Source of the DNA: an uncultured Ruminococcus sp.
GTDB taxonomy: Bacteria; Bacillota; Clostridia; Oscillospirales; Acutalibacteraceae
Direction of reading: 5' to 3'
DNA length: 53,365 nucleotides
NCBI GenBank assembly: GCA_902778175.1
Contig: CACYWT010000014.1
Location: 1-53,365 of the forward strand
Position numbers and translations under genes: made by a program. Positions 15,124-23,639 of the stretch are shown one piece after another; position 1 is the first letter of the stretch; the number at the start of each line of letters is the position of its first letter. The notes under the pieces were generated by a model that ran no database searches, was not told where the DNA came from, and was given only the letters and a program-made list of their open reading frames with translations.

Positions 15124-16482
15124 TTATTTCATCACAACAACAGAGCGTTCAAGCTCTTCCTTGCTCAGCTTCATGCTTTCGTCCGTAGTATAGAGCCTTG
15201 CGGCAATGATATATTCATTGTTTTTCTTGTTGATGGTTTTCTGAACTAAATATTTGTCCTGTTCCGCCTTGCTCCATTCTGTCTGAGTGAACCTCTTTAT
15301 CGAAAGAAGCTGTTCACCAAGCGAGGACGAATCCTTGTTCCATTTATAGAATTCGATGCATCGGTCGTCTGCATGATTTACCGCGGTGACATTGCCGTTC
15401 CACTTGTCCGGGATAATGAAATAATATCCGTCGTTGTAATTTGTGACGGTGGACGTTTTCTGTTTGAGTGAGCCGTCTTTTATCCGCAGCTGTTTCCATG
15501 AGGTCATGCTGCATACGCTGCTTGCCTCTGTTCCGGGGGGCGCGGGCATGGGGGAAACGACCGGTACTTCGGTAATGCCGTCACTGTCGATATCCCTTGC
15601 AGTGATGACGTCCTTCCGGGTGGTGATGTTGTTGACCGTTCCGTTGCTGCCCACCGTTACCAGCGGATTTGCAAGCGTATTTGTTTCCTTATTGAAATAG
15701 ATAAGCTGTGTTGTCATCAGATCGCCGGGCTTTGAGCCTTCAAGGATTATTCCCGGACAGCGGTTGTCGATCATTCCGCAGCTTATTGATGAAAATTCCG
15801 TCACCTCGGAATCAAGCTCGATGGAGAATTTGGCTATCGGCTTTTTTTCCTGTTCGGAATATTGCAGCAGCTTTGCCGTAGACGGCGATTTCTCATTTCT
15901 AAGCGACAGCAGGATAATATCAGCAAGATTATCTCCTGTCAGGTCGGTTATCACAAGATCGGTATAGTTTTCGTCGAGAGTCATCTCTCTTGCTCCTTCG
16001 CCCTCGAAGGAATACGCGCTGAGGTTGTTCACGCCTGTATTATAGGTAGACCAGCCGACAAGTATTTCTTCTGTGCCGTCGTTATTGATATCGTCAAGAA
16101 TAAGACGGTCAACCCCCGTTCCGGGATTGGAAAAGCTCCCAAGACATACCCATTCTTCGGGATCCTTTTCCGTATCGTGCTTTATGATCGAGATATTAAG
16201 CTTTGAATCATTTTCCGTTGCATAAAATGCGGCTGCATATTCGTTTTTATCTCCTGAGGCGGTGAATATTGTCACGGCACTCCGGTGGTCGCCGTTTTCG
16301 GGATATTTCATCGAATAGCTGCTTCCGGCTTCCTCGCGGATTATATTCTGTATTTCGGCGCTGTCGCCTGTTGCCCTCGGTGGGCGCAGCAGCGTTTGTT
16401 CACCGAAACTTATATCCGCGCAGCCGCTCAGCAGTACAGTGCAGAGCAGGCATATGCCGATCGTCAGATTAGACTTTTTCAA
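15124..16482 (-). CDS. FG-GAP/VCBS-repeat lipoprotein associated with the two-component system
   Basis: A 452-residue exported lipoprotein. The signal peptide ends in lipobox LLSG-Cys21. At least three Ca-binding-type FG-GAP blades are visible (DINNDGTEEILVGW, DLTGDNLADIILL, DIDSDGITEVPVV), predicting a beta-propeller facing the outside. The start is a TTG with AAGGAAG upstream. It is encoded directly upstream of the response regulator and kinase, so an accessory sensor or target of that system is plausible but only inferred. I know of no characterised orthologue. Confidence 0.75.
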   Translation of the reverse strand: MKKSNLTIGICLLCTVLLSGCADISFGEQTLLRPPRATGDSAEIQNIIREEAGSSYSMKYPENGDHRSAVTIFTASGDKNEYAAAFYATENDSKLNISIIKHDTEKDPEEWVCLGSFSNPGTGVDRLILDDINNDGTEEILVGWSTYNTGVNNLSAYSFEGEGAREMTLDENYTDLVITDLTGDNLADIILLSLRNEKSPSTAKLLQYSEQEKKPIAKFSIELDSEVTEFSSISCGMIDNRCPGIILEGSKPGDLMTTQLIYFNKETNTLANPLVTVGSNGTVNNITTRKDVITARDIDSDGITEVPVVSPMPAPPGTEASSVCSMTSWKQLRIKDGSLKQKTSTVTNYNDGYYFIIPDKWNGNVTAVNHADDRCIEFYKWNKDSSSLGEQLLSIKRFTQTEWSKAEQDKYLVQKTINKKNNEYIIAARLYTTDESMKLSKEELERSVVVMK

Positions 16483-16506
16483 GTTTGATTCACTTCCTTG
16501 CTGTCT

Positions 16507-17181
16507 TTACGAAATGACCTGAGCTTCCTTTTTTGCAATAAGGAATTTGATCTTTATTCCCTCATCGGAAAACATCTTTTCATGCTCGGTGATGATATTC
16601 GGCGCATAGCCGGAATTATGCAGATCATAGGTTTTGTATTCGATCCTGAAACCACATTCCTCAAAATATCCGAGGCTTTCCTCAAAAAGCTCATCGTCAT
16701 CTGTTTTGAAATGTATCTGTGCGCCGTCCTTCATGAATTCACGGTACTGCACAAGCTGTCTCGGATGCGTCAGACGGTGCTTTTTATGTTTCTTCCTCGG
16801 CCATGGATTGCAGAAGTTTATGTAAATGCGGTCGCATATTTTTTCTCCGGGAAGAAAAAGCTCCGATATTTTTTCGATATTGTATGCGCACAGCAGGATA
16901 TTTTCCGGCGCGAGATTTCTTTCCTCATATGCTGCGGCGATTTTTCTTCTTGCAACTCCCAGCATCTTGTATTCGAGATCGAGGGCGAGATAGTTTATAT
17001 CCGTATTGTTTGTTGCCGCCTGAGCCATGAATCCGCCCTTGCCGCAGCCAAGCTCGATATGAAAGGGCTGCTCCTGCGGAAAATGCTCAAGCCAGTGTCC
17101 TGCGATATGCTCCGTATCCTTTATAAAAAACGGACAAGCCTCAAGTTCGGGCTTTGCCCAGGGTTTATTTCTCATTCTCAT
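16507..17181 (-). CDS. trmB: tRNA (guanine46-N7)-methyltransferase TrmB
   Basis: SAM-dependent enzyme making m7G46 in the tRNA variable loop. The 224 residues show the SAM-binding ELGCGKGGF motif, the family signature INFCNPWPRKKHKKHRL and the C-terminal FKTDDDELFEESL. GAGGT lies seven bases before the ATG. It is the first of a minus-strand series followed after 24 bases by the FG-GAP lipoprotein gene. A shared transcript is possible but unproven. Confidence 0.95.
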   Translation of the reverse strand: MRMRNKPWAKPELEACPFFIKDTEHIAGHWLEHFPQEQPFHIELGCGKGGFMAQAATNNTDINYLALDLEYKMLGVARRKIAAAYEERNLAPENILLCAYNIEKISELFLPGEKICDRIYINFCNPWPRKKHKKHRLTHPRQLVQYREFMKDGAQIHFKTDDDELFEESLGYFEECGFRIEYKTYDLHNSGYAPNIITEHEKMFSDEGIKIKFLIAKKEAQVIS

Positions 17182-17322
17182 AGGTTTTACCTCATCAGCA
17201 AAATTATATACCTATCTATTATAGCAAAATAATAATAAAAATATTTTCTGTAAAAGAATTATATTACACTGCCTGAAATAAAAATAATTCTTTTTTATTG
17301 CGCATATAATATCCGGGGTGAT

Positions 17323-17733
17323 ATGATGAACAGCAATATGAAAAACGTATCGGCAATAGGTGAACATATCGGCTTTTTTCTTGATTCGGCGGCGCTTTAT
17401 GATATTCTGGCAAGATCGGCTCCGTCAGAGGGCGAAAAAAGACAGCTCGGCGCATTTGCTGACGAATGTCGCGCTACGGCTGAAAAGCTCGGCAGGGTAT
17501 ACCGTCAGCGGACGGGACGGTTTTTCGATCCGTCACCCTCTCAGATAAGGGAAAGCGGTTCCTTCCGCGCTGTGCTGAGGTCAAGACTGAAAGAAGAGGT
17601 GGCGGCATCAAGAAAGCTCAGGGACGCTTACCTCGGCAGCGGAGATAATTTCCGTCTTAAACAGGCATTATTCACGGCATTCAATGACGCATTATGCCGC
17701 GCAGCATCGCTTTCGGCTATGCTGACAGCGTAA
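17323..17733 (+). CDS. Hypothetical helical protein upstream of recA
   Basis: I do not recognise this 136-residue soluble protein. Its sequence is almost wholly helix-forming (SAALYDILARSAPSEGEKRQ, then ADECRATAEKLGRVY, then SRLKEEVAASRKLRDAY, then CRAASLSAML), which suggests a small helical bundle; a ferritin-like fold is a guess without metal-ligand support. Two ATGs stand in tandem (17323 and 17326) after CCGGGGTGAT, and either may be used. Base composition matches the neighbouring core genes, so it is probably real. Confidence 0.6.
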   Translation: MMNSNMKNVSAIGEHIGFFLDSAALYDILARSAPSEGEKRQLGAFADECRATAEKLGRVYRQRTGRFFDPSPSQIRESGSFRAVLRSRLKEEVAASRKLRDAYLGSGDNFRLKQALFTAFNDALCRAASLSAMLTA

Positions 17734-17790
17734 AAGACGCCACTGTACAATAAATTGTATTAATTTTGCCAAAGTGAGAGTAAAGTACAC

Positions 17791-17819
17791 TTGCATTTGA
17801 TGACAAATAATTGTATAAT
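17791..17819 (+). promoter_or_regulatory. recA promoter
   Basis: TTGCAT (17791-17796), a 17-base spacer, TATAAT (17814-17819). An inverted repeat TACAAT-AA-ATTGTA (17746-17759) lies 32 bases upstream of the -35. No Firmicutes-type LexA box (CGAAC-N4-GTTCG) is seen. Confidence 0.75.
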
Positions 17820-17854
17820 AGGGTTGTAATCAAAAACGGAAGGAATGGATCAAA

Positions 17855-18997
17855 ATGGCAATAGATAAGGAGAAAGCACTGGAAACAGCGCTTCATCAGA
17901 TAGAAAAGCAATTCGGCAAGGGCGCGGTAATGCGTCTGGGGCAGAATGCCGCAATGCAGGTCGATTCTATCCCGACGGGTTCTCTGTCGCTTGATATGGC
18001 TCTGGGAATAGGCGGTCTGCCCAAGGGAAGGATCGTCGAGATCTACGGCCCGGAATCATCAGGTAAGACGACTCTTGCCCTGCACTGTATCGCGGAGGCG
18101 CAGAAAAAAGGCGGCTATGCAGCTTTCATCGACGTTGAACACGCTCTTGATCCGGTATATGCATCGGCTCTCGGAGTTAATATCGACGAGCTTCTCGTAT
18201 CACAGCCGGATACCGGCGAGGACGCCCTCGAGATAGCCGAGGCTCTTGTACGCTCCGGCGCGATTGATATAATCGTAGTTGACTCGGTAGCGGCTCTTGC
18301 TCCCAAGGCGGAGATAGAGGGCGATATGGGCGCATCCCACGTCGGACTGCAGGCAAGACTTATGTCGCAGGCTCTCAGAAAGCTTGCAGGTTCCATTTCA
18401 AAGCTGAACTGCGTTGCAATATTCATCAACCAGCTCCGTGAAAAGGTCGGCGTCATGTTCGGCAATCCCGAAACCACACCGGGCGGACGCGCACTGAAAT
18501 TCTACGCTTCCGTCAGAATAGACATACGCAAGATAGATACTATCAAGGTCGGCGGAGAGGTTGTCGGATCAAGGACAAGGGCTAAGGTGGTCAAAAACAA
18601 GATCGCGCCGCCATTCCGTGAGGCTGAATTTGATATAATGTACGGTCAGGGTATTTCCCGTATCGGAGAGCTGCTCGATCTTGCCGTACAGCTCGATATA
18701 GTAAAGAAAAGCGGCGCATGGTTCTCCTACGGAGAAAACCGCATAGGTCAGGGCCGTGACAATGTCAAGGAATATCTGCGCGCTAATCCCGATATTGCCG
18801 CTCAGATAGAAGAAGAACTCATGTCCCAGAAGGATAAGCTCAGCTTTTCGCGCCAGACAGCAAGAAAAAGCAGGGCAGTAGCAAAGCCGGTTGAAGAAGC
18901 TGAAGCTCCTGCCGCGGTTCCTGCCGCAGCGGCTGCTCCCGAGGATAAGAAGGAAAGCCGTACTTCCGGCGCAGATATAGATATCCTGGTGGACTGA
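17855..18997 (+). CDS. recA: Recombinase RecA
   Basis: ATP-dependent strand-exchange protein and SOS co-protease, 380 residues. Visible are the N-terminal polymerisation helix ([20 protein letters not shown]), Walker [10 protein letters not shown], Walker [11 protein letters not shown], the L1 loop region ([20 protein letters not shown]) and the L2 region ([20 protein letters not shown]). The C-terminal tail is Ala/Pro-rich and then acidic ([18 protein letters not shown]), longer and richer in Ala than in Bacillus. AAGGAA precedes the ATG. The recX start lies one base beyond the stop, so the two are probably coupled. Confidence 0.98.
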   Translation: MAIDKEKALETALHQIEKQFGKGAVMRLGQNAAMQVDSIPTGSLSLDMALGIGGLPKGRIVEIYGPESSGKTTLALHCIAEAQKKGGYAAFIDVEHALDPVYASALGVNIDELLVSQPDTGEDALEIAEALVRSGAIDIIVVDSVAALAPKAEIEGDMGASHVGLQARLMSQALRKLAGSISKLNCVAIFINQLREKVGVMFGNPETTPGGRALKFYASVRIDIRKIDTIKVGGEVVGSRTRAKVVKNKIAPPFREAEFDIMYGQGISRIGELLDLAVQLDIVKKSGAWFSYGENRIGQGRDNVKEYLRANPDIAAQIEEELMSQKDKLSFSRQTARKSRAVAKPVEEAEAPAAVPAAAAAPEDKKESRTSGADIDILVD

Positions 18998-18998
18998 T

Positions 18999-19607
18999 AT
19001 GCTGATAACAGCAATTGAAGAGAGAAAAAAGGGAATGTCCGCCCTTTTTATAGACGGTGAATATGCGCTCAGCATAGACACCGTTACTCTCGTTTCTTCT
19101 GGAAAGCGCCAGGGAAGCGAGATAACCGATGAGGAGCTTTATGAGCTTATCGAAACATCAAAAGCAAACAGGGCAAAGGAAAAGGCGTTGTATCTTATAG
19201 AGTACCGCAGCCGCAGCCGCCGCGAGATCGAAGAAAAGCTCGTTCCGCTTTACGGTGAAACAGCGGCGCAGACTGCCGTGGAAAGGCTGGAGCAGCTCGG
19301 TCTTATCAATGACGAGGAATATGCGAGAGAATATGCAGCACAGCTTCTCGAAAACAAGAAATTCGGCGTCAGACGCGCTGCTTTTGAGCTTATGAAAAAA
19401 GGGATCGACAAGGCGCTTGCGGAAGAGATACTTGAAGAACTGGCGCCCGACCCGACAGAACAGATAATAAAGGTAATAGAAAAGAAATATTCCCGTTGTC
19501 TTGATGACGAAAAGGGAAGAAACCGCGCCATAAACGGTCTGCGCTCAATGGGCTATTGCTGGGAGGATATAAAGCAGGCATTGTATGAGCTTGGCGCGGA
19601 CGAATAA
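18999..19607 (+). CDS. recX: Regulatory protein RecX
   Basis: A 202-residue helical protein that modulates RecA filaments. The family pattern is clear: AKEKALYLIEYRSRSRREIEEKL, then LGLINDEEYAREYA and the repeated three-helix units (GVRRAAFELMKKGIDKALAEE, RNRAINGLRSMGYCWEDIKQAL). It begins one base after recA, using GGTGG inside the recA end as a weak ribosome site, so it is probably coupled to recA translation. rimO follows after 20 bases. Confidence 0.93.
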   Translation: MLITAIEERKKGMSALFIDGEYALSIDTVTLVSSGKRQGSEITDEELYELIETSKANRAKEKALYLIEYRSRSRREIEEKLVPLYGETAAQTAVERLEQLGLINDEEYAREYAAQLLENKKFGVRRAAFELMKKGIDKALAEEILEELAPDPTEQIIKVIEKKYSRCLDDEKGRNRAINGLRSMGYCWEDIKQALYELGADE

Positions 19608-19627
19608 ATTCAGAGGGGGAAGATAGA

Positions 19628-20986
19628 GTGGCATACAAGATCGGAATGATCACCCTTGGCTGTGAAAAAAACAGAGTGGACGGGGAAATGATGCTCTACC
19701 GCCTGAAAGAAGCAGGCTTTGAGCTTGTTCAGAATGTTGCTTACAGCGACGCTGCGATAGTCAATACCTGCGGCTTTATTGAAGATGCAAAGCAGGAAAG
19801 TATAGATGAAATACTTGATCTTGTCCGTCTAAAAAAGAAGGGCGTAATAAAAGCGATAATCGTTACCGGATGTCTTGCCGAAAGATACCGGAATGAGGTG
19901 ATGAAAGAGCTGTATGAGGTCGATGCGGTAGTTGGTCTTGGCGGCAATACGGATATTGCCGAGGTCGTTTCAAAGGCACTGCATAAAGAAAAGACAGAGC
20001 TTTTTCCGCCTAAGGAAAACCTTCCTCTATGCGGACAAAGAATACGCAGCACGCCATTTTATTATACATATCTCAAAATTGCCGAGGGCTGCGACAACCG
20101 CTGCACCTACTGCGCGATACCTCTTATCCGCGGACGATTCCGCAGCCGTCCGATGGACGATATCATAAATGAAGCATCGGAGCTTGCAGATAAGGGAGTA
20201 AAGGAATTTATCATCATCGCTCAGGATACCTCGCGCTACGGTGAGGATCTCTGCGGAAATTCACTTCTGCCGGAGCTTCTGCGCAGGCTTTGCAGAATAG
20301 AAAAATTACAGTTCATACGTCTGCTTTACTGTTATCCCGAAAGAATAACGGACGAGCTTATTGACGTGATTGCCGCCGAGCCGAAAATACTCAAATATAT
20401 AGATATCCCGATGCAGCACTGCAATGCGCGTATACTTAAACTTATGAACCGCCGCGGCGACAGACTGTCGCTGACCGCTTTAGTGAATAAGCTCAGGGAG
20501 AGAATACCGGGAATTATTATCCGTACTACTCTTATGGCAGGCTTTCCGTCGGAAACAAAAGAGGAATTTGCGGAGCTTTCGGAATTTGTCGAAGAAATGC
20601 GCTTTGACCGTATGGGATGCTTTGCGTATTCCGTGGAAGAGGATACTCCTGCCGCAAAGCTCAGCGGACAGCTCGATGAGGATACCAAGCGTCACCGCCG
20701 TGATATTATCATGGAGCAGCAGGCGCGGATCATGGCTGAGGATACCGTAAAGTATATAGGAAAAAAGCGGAGAGTCATTGTTGACGGCTATGACAGGCTT
20801 TCGGGCTGCTGGTACGGCAGGACCGAGGCGGATGCGCCCGAGGTGGATACTAAGGTATATTTTGAAGCCGGAAATGGCAAACCGCGCGTCGGTGATGCCG
20901 TGACGGTCGGGATAACCGATTCGCTGGACTGCGATCTTATGGGAGAACTGATACCCGATAATTCTCCGGACGGAGGTATAAAATGA
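19628..20986 (+). CDS. rimO: Ribosomal protein S12 methylthiotransferase RimO
   Basis: Radical-SAM methylthiotransferase that modifies the conserved Asp of ribosomal protein S12. It has 452 residues from a GTG start after GAGGGGG. The N-terminal ITLGCEKNRVDGEMM is the RimO signature; NTCGFIEDAKQES and TGCLAERY give the auxiliary-cluster Cys; GCDNRCTYCAIPLIRG is the radical-SAM triad; a TRAM-like domain closes the protein. The stop overlaps the pgsA ATG by four bases (ATGA). Confidence 0.96.
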   Translation: MAYKIGMITLGCEKNRVDGEMMLYRLKEAGFELVQNVAYSDAAIVNTCGFIEDAKQESIDEILDLVRLKKKGVIKAIIVTGCLAERYRNEVMKELYEVDAVVGLGGNTDIAEVVSKALHKEKTELFPPKENLPLCGQRIRSTPFYYTYLKIAEGCDNRCTYCAIPLIRGRFRSRPMDDIINEASELADKGVKEFIIIAQDTSRYGEDLCGNSLLPELLRRLCRIEKLQFIRLLYCYPERITDELIDVIAAEPKILKYIDIPMQHCNARILKLMNRRGDRLSLTALVNKLRERIPGIIIRTTLMAGFPSETKEEFAELSEFVEEMRFDRMGCFAYSVEEDTPAAKLSGQLDEDTKRHRRDIIMEQQARIMAEDTVKYIGKKRRVIVDGYDRLSGCWYGRTEADAPEVDTKVYFEAGNGKPRVGDAVTVGITDSLDCDLMGELIPDNSPDGGIK

Positions 20987-21576
20987 ATCTGCCGAATAAA
21001 CTTACACTTCTGAGAATAATACTCGTTCCGTTTTACATATTTTTTCTTCTTATGCCGGGGATACCGCATCATTATCTGATAGCCTTTGTGATCTTTGCCG
21101 CAGCGTCCTATACGGATCATCTTGACGGAAAGATAGCAAGAAAGAATAACCTTATCACGGATTTCGGAAAATTTGCCGATCCGCTTGCTGACAAGATAAT
21201 GATACTTGCCGCTCTTGCCTGTTTCGTACAGCTCGGTCTTACAAATGCGGTAGTACTGACGATAATAGTTTCCCGTGAATTCATGGTAACTGCGCTGCGC
21301 CTTGTTGCATCTGCCAAGGGAAAGGTGGTAGCTGCGAATAAATGGGGCAAGGCAAAGACTATCAGTCAGATAGCGGCGGTTTTGCTTATAATGCTTATGC
21401 AGTATGTTCTTGAACTTAACGGAATGAAGATCATTTCCCTGCCCGATACACAGCAGTATACTCAGATATTTACTCTTGCAGGGGATATCGCTTTATGGAT
21501 AACGACTGCGCTGACGCTTATTTCCGGATTCATTTATATAAAGCAGAATTTTGAATTTATCAAAAATGCAAAATAA
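20983..21576 (+). CDS. pgsA: CDP-diacylglycerol-glycerol-3-phosphate 3-phosphatidyltransferase PgsA
   Basis: Integral membrane enzyme making phosphatidylglycerol phosphate from CDP-diacylglycerol and glycerol 3-phosphate. The 197 residues have the CDP-alcohol phosphotransferase motif, D-x2-D-G-x2-A-R-x8-G-x3-D-x3-D, with all listed residues present (DHLDGKIAR through FGKFADPLAD). Several hydrophobic helices span the rest, and the N-terminus NLPNKLTLLRIILVPFYI is typical. The rimO-pgsA coupling after recA-recX is a variant of the common Firmicutes pgsA/recA neighbourhood. Confidence 0.95.
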   Translation: MNLPNKLTLLRIILVPFYIFFLLMPGIPHHYLIAFVIFAAASYTDHLDGKIARKNNLITDFGKFADPLADKIMILAALACFVQLGLTNAVVLTIIVSREFMVTALRLVASAKGKVVAANKWGKAKTISQIAAVLLIMLMQYVLELNGMKIISLPDTQQYTQIFTLAGDIALWITTALTLISGFIYIKQNFEFIKNAK

Positions 21577-21590
21577 TTTTAATTTGCCTA

Positions 21591-21619
21591 TTAACATTTG
21601 CGGTCGGATAGTGTATAAT
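21591..21619 (+). promoter_or_regulatory. Promoter of the cys T-box operon
   Basis: TTAACA (21591-21596), a 17-base spacer, TATAAT (21614-21619). It lies directly ahead of the T-box leader. Confidence 0.8.
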
Positions 21620-21625
21620 ATAGTA

Positions 21626-21880
21626 TATATTACAAAAAGGCTATGACGGAGAATAGTATCAGGATAATGTTTCCGCAGAGAGCCGGCGTATGGTGCGAGC
21701 CGGTGAAATGTTCCTGTGAATGCACTCTATCAGCTCATATCGTGAAAGCCTTGCGATTAGCGGTATGCGCAGGTCTGCGTTAAAGACAGTCAAGGGTATA
21801 TTTATATACCGAAAACGGGTGGAACCACGCGGCAGCGTCCCATTATGCCGGAAGGCATGGTGCGGGCTGCCGTTTTTTTA
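21626..21880 (+). promoter_or_regulatory. Cysteine T-box riboswitch with terminator
   Basis: Leader RNA that reads tRNA-Cys charging. The Stem I apex has the AGAGAGCC...GGTGCGAGCC pattern (about 21676-21702). The specifier context GAA-TGC-AC places the codon UGC at 21721-21723. The T-box sequence GGGTGGAACCACGCG lies at 21817-21831; its UGGA bulge would pair with a UCCA acceptor end, fitting the U discriminator of tRNA-Cys. The terminator stem CGGCAGC/GCTGCCG (21830-21836 with 21866-21872) is followed by T7. Uncharged tRNA-Cys should favour read-through into cysE and the genes behind it. Confidence 0.93.
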
Positions 21881-21905
21881 TATTAAACCGGATCGGGGTG
21901 TTTGA

Positions 21906-22562
21906 GTGTTCAAGGGATTAAAGGAAGAACTGGATTCGATCATGGAACGCGATCCTGCCGCAAGAAGCAGGGCGGAGGTGTATTTTCTGTATTCCGGTTT
22001 CCGTGCCGTAAGGTCGTACAGGAAAGCAAACTGGTTTTTCCGTCATAATATGAAATTTATTGCGCGTTTTATTTCCCAGCGCGCAAGACACAAAACGGGA
22101 ATAGAGATCCATCCTGGAGCTACTATCGGAAAGGGTCTTTTTATTGACCACGGCATGGGAGTTGTAATAGGAGAAACTGCCGAGATAGGCGATTACTGCA
22201 CCATATATCAGGGAGTGACACTCGGCGGTACGGGTAAGGATCAGGGCAAGCGTCATCCGACGCTCGGGAACAATGTTCTTGTCGGTTCAGGCGCAAAGGT
22301 GCTCGGTCCCTTCCGTGTGGGGGATAATGCGAGAATAGCCGCAGGCGCGGTAGTGCTTACGGAGGTCCCCGAAAATGCAACTGCTGTCGGTGTTCCTGCG
22401 AAGGTAGTGCGCGTCGGCGGAGAAAAAGTTGATTGCGCAAGCCGCAGTCTTGACCAGATCCATTATACCGACCCTGTCGCAAAGCAGCTTGAAGAGATCG
22501 AAACAAAGCTCAATGAGCTTAAAAATACGGTTGACGGCTTTGAAAACGGCGCAGGGATATGA
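21906..22562 (+). CDS. cysE: Serine O-acetyltransferase CysE
   Basis: Makes O-acetylserine from serine and acetyl-CoA, the first step of cysteine synthesis. The 218 residues start at a GTG after CGGGGTG. A short helical N-terminal domain precedes a left-handed beta-helix of hexapeptide repeats (IEIHPGATIGKGLFIDHG, VVIGETAEIGDYCTIYQG, VTLGGTG). The catalytic His-Asp region and the CoA-binding loop look intact. It is the first gene behind the cysteine T-box. No O-acetylserine sulfhydrylase is in the window. Confidence 0.95.
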   Translation: MFKGLKEELDSIMERDPAARSRAEVYFLYSGFRAVRSYRKANWFFRHNMKFIARFISQRARHKTGIEIHPGATIGKGLFIDHGMGVVIGETAEIGDYCTIYQGVTLGGTGKDQGKRHPTLGNNVLVGSGAKVLGPFRVGDNARIAAGAVVLTEVPENATAVGVPAKVVRVGGEKVDCASRSLDQIHYTDPVAKQLEEIETKLNELKNTVDGFENGAGI

Positions 22563-22616
22563 AGAACTCTGCGTCGGACATTGGAACAATAATGAATGAT
22601 TTTTACTGGTGATAGA

Positions 22617-23639
22617 ATGAGCAGAAAAAAAAGATCATTGACTACAATTGAATTATTTGCCGGAGCTGGCGGACTAGCGCTTGGTTTGGAAAAGGCTGGA
22701 TTCGATACTATCGGGCTTATTGAAATTGATAAAGATGCATCGGATACTCTTCGAAAAAATCGTCCGGATTGGCATGTTATTAATGATGATATAGCAAACA
22801 TTACCTGCCTTGACCTTAAAGAATATTTCGGGCTGGAGGAGGGAGAGCTTGACCTGTTGTCAGGCGGAGCTCCTTGTCAAAGCTTTTCCTATGCCGGAAA
22901 AAGATTGGGACTTGAGGATGCCCGCGGTACACTGTTCTATCATTACGCAAAGTTTCTGGAGCAGCTTCAGCCAAAAATGTTTTTGTTTGAAAATGTAAGA
23001 GGATTATTATCACATGATAGAGGAAGGACATATAAAACAATTATAGATATATTTGAAAGCACAGGATATATTATCAAAAAAAAAGTGCTTAATGCATGGG
23101 ATTTTGGTGTTGCACAGAAACGTGAAAGGCTTTTTACCATCGGGATACGAAACGATCTTAAGGATAAGATTCGTTTTTCTTTTCCCGAACCGCATGAGTA
23201 TAAACCCGTGTTGAGAGATATTTTGCTTGATTGTCCGAAAAGTGAGGGAATACCTTATTCGGATTACAAACGAAGAATATTTGAGCTTGTACCGCCCGGC
23301 GGCTATTGGAGAGATATTCCCGAAGATATTGCAAAAGGGTATATGAAAAGCTGTTGGTATATGGAGGGTGGCAGAACAGGTATACTGCGCAGGCTGAGCC
23401 TGGATGAACCATCATTGACGGTTCTTACTTCTCCAAGCCAGAAACAGACAGATCGCTGTCATCCTATTGAGGCAAGACCCTTTACCGTCAGAGAAAATGC
23501 ACGCTGTCAGAGCTTTCCGGATGAATGGCAGTTTTGCGGAAGTATAAGCTCACAGTATAAGCAGGTCGGAAATGCCGTTCCGGTAAATCTGGCATATGAT
23601 ATTGCTTCAAAAATAAGAGAGTCATTGGAGGTTTTATAA
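22617..23639 (+). CDS. DNA (cytosine-5-)-methyltransferase
   Basis: Type II modification enzyme of about 340 residues, with all C5-methyltransferase core motifs in order: I (ELFAGAGGLALGLEKAGF), IV (GGAPCQSFSYAGKR, nucleophilic Cys), VI (FENVRGLL), VIII (QKRERLFTIGI), a target-recognition region, and IX/X (SLTVLTSP, QVGNAVPVNLAYDIA). I take the ATG at 22617 after GGTGA; an in-frame ATG at 22596 lacks a good site. The stop shares its last base with the ATG of the endonuclease. Bases are visibly more AT-rich than the flanking cys genes, suggesting acquisition. Given the Eco47II-type partner, the target is probably GGNCC. Confidence 0.93.
   Translation: MSRKKRSLTTIELFAGAGGLALGLEKAGFDTIGLIEIDKDASDTLRKNRPDWHVINDDIANITCLDLKEYFGLEEGELDLLSGGAPCQSFSYAGKRLGLEDARGTLFYHYAKFLEQLQPKMFLFENVRGLLSHDRGRTYKTIIDIFESTGYIIKKKVLNAWDFGVAQKRERLFTIGIRNDLKDKIRFSFPEPHEYKPVLRDILLDCPKSEGIPYSDYKRRIFELVPPGGYWRDIPEDIAKGYMKSCWYMEGGRTGILRRLSLDEPSLTVLTSPSQKQTDRCHPIEARPFTVRENARCQSFPDEWQFCGSISSQYKQVGNAVPVNLAYDIASKIRESLEVL

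Noticed and set aside
22563-22616. Separate promoter for the methyltransferase gene
   Set aside because: TTGGAA at 22581 has no acceptable -10 hexamer at 16-18 bases; a weak promoter inside cysE cannot be excluded.
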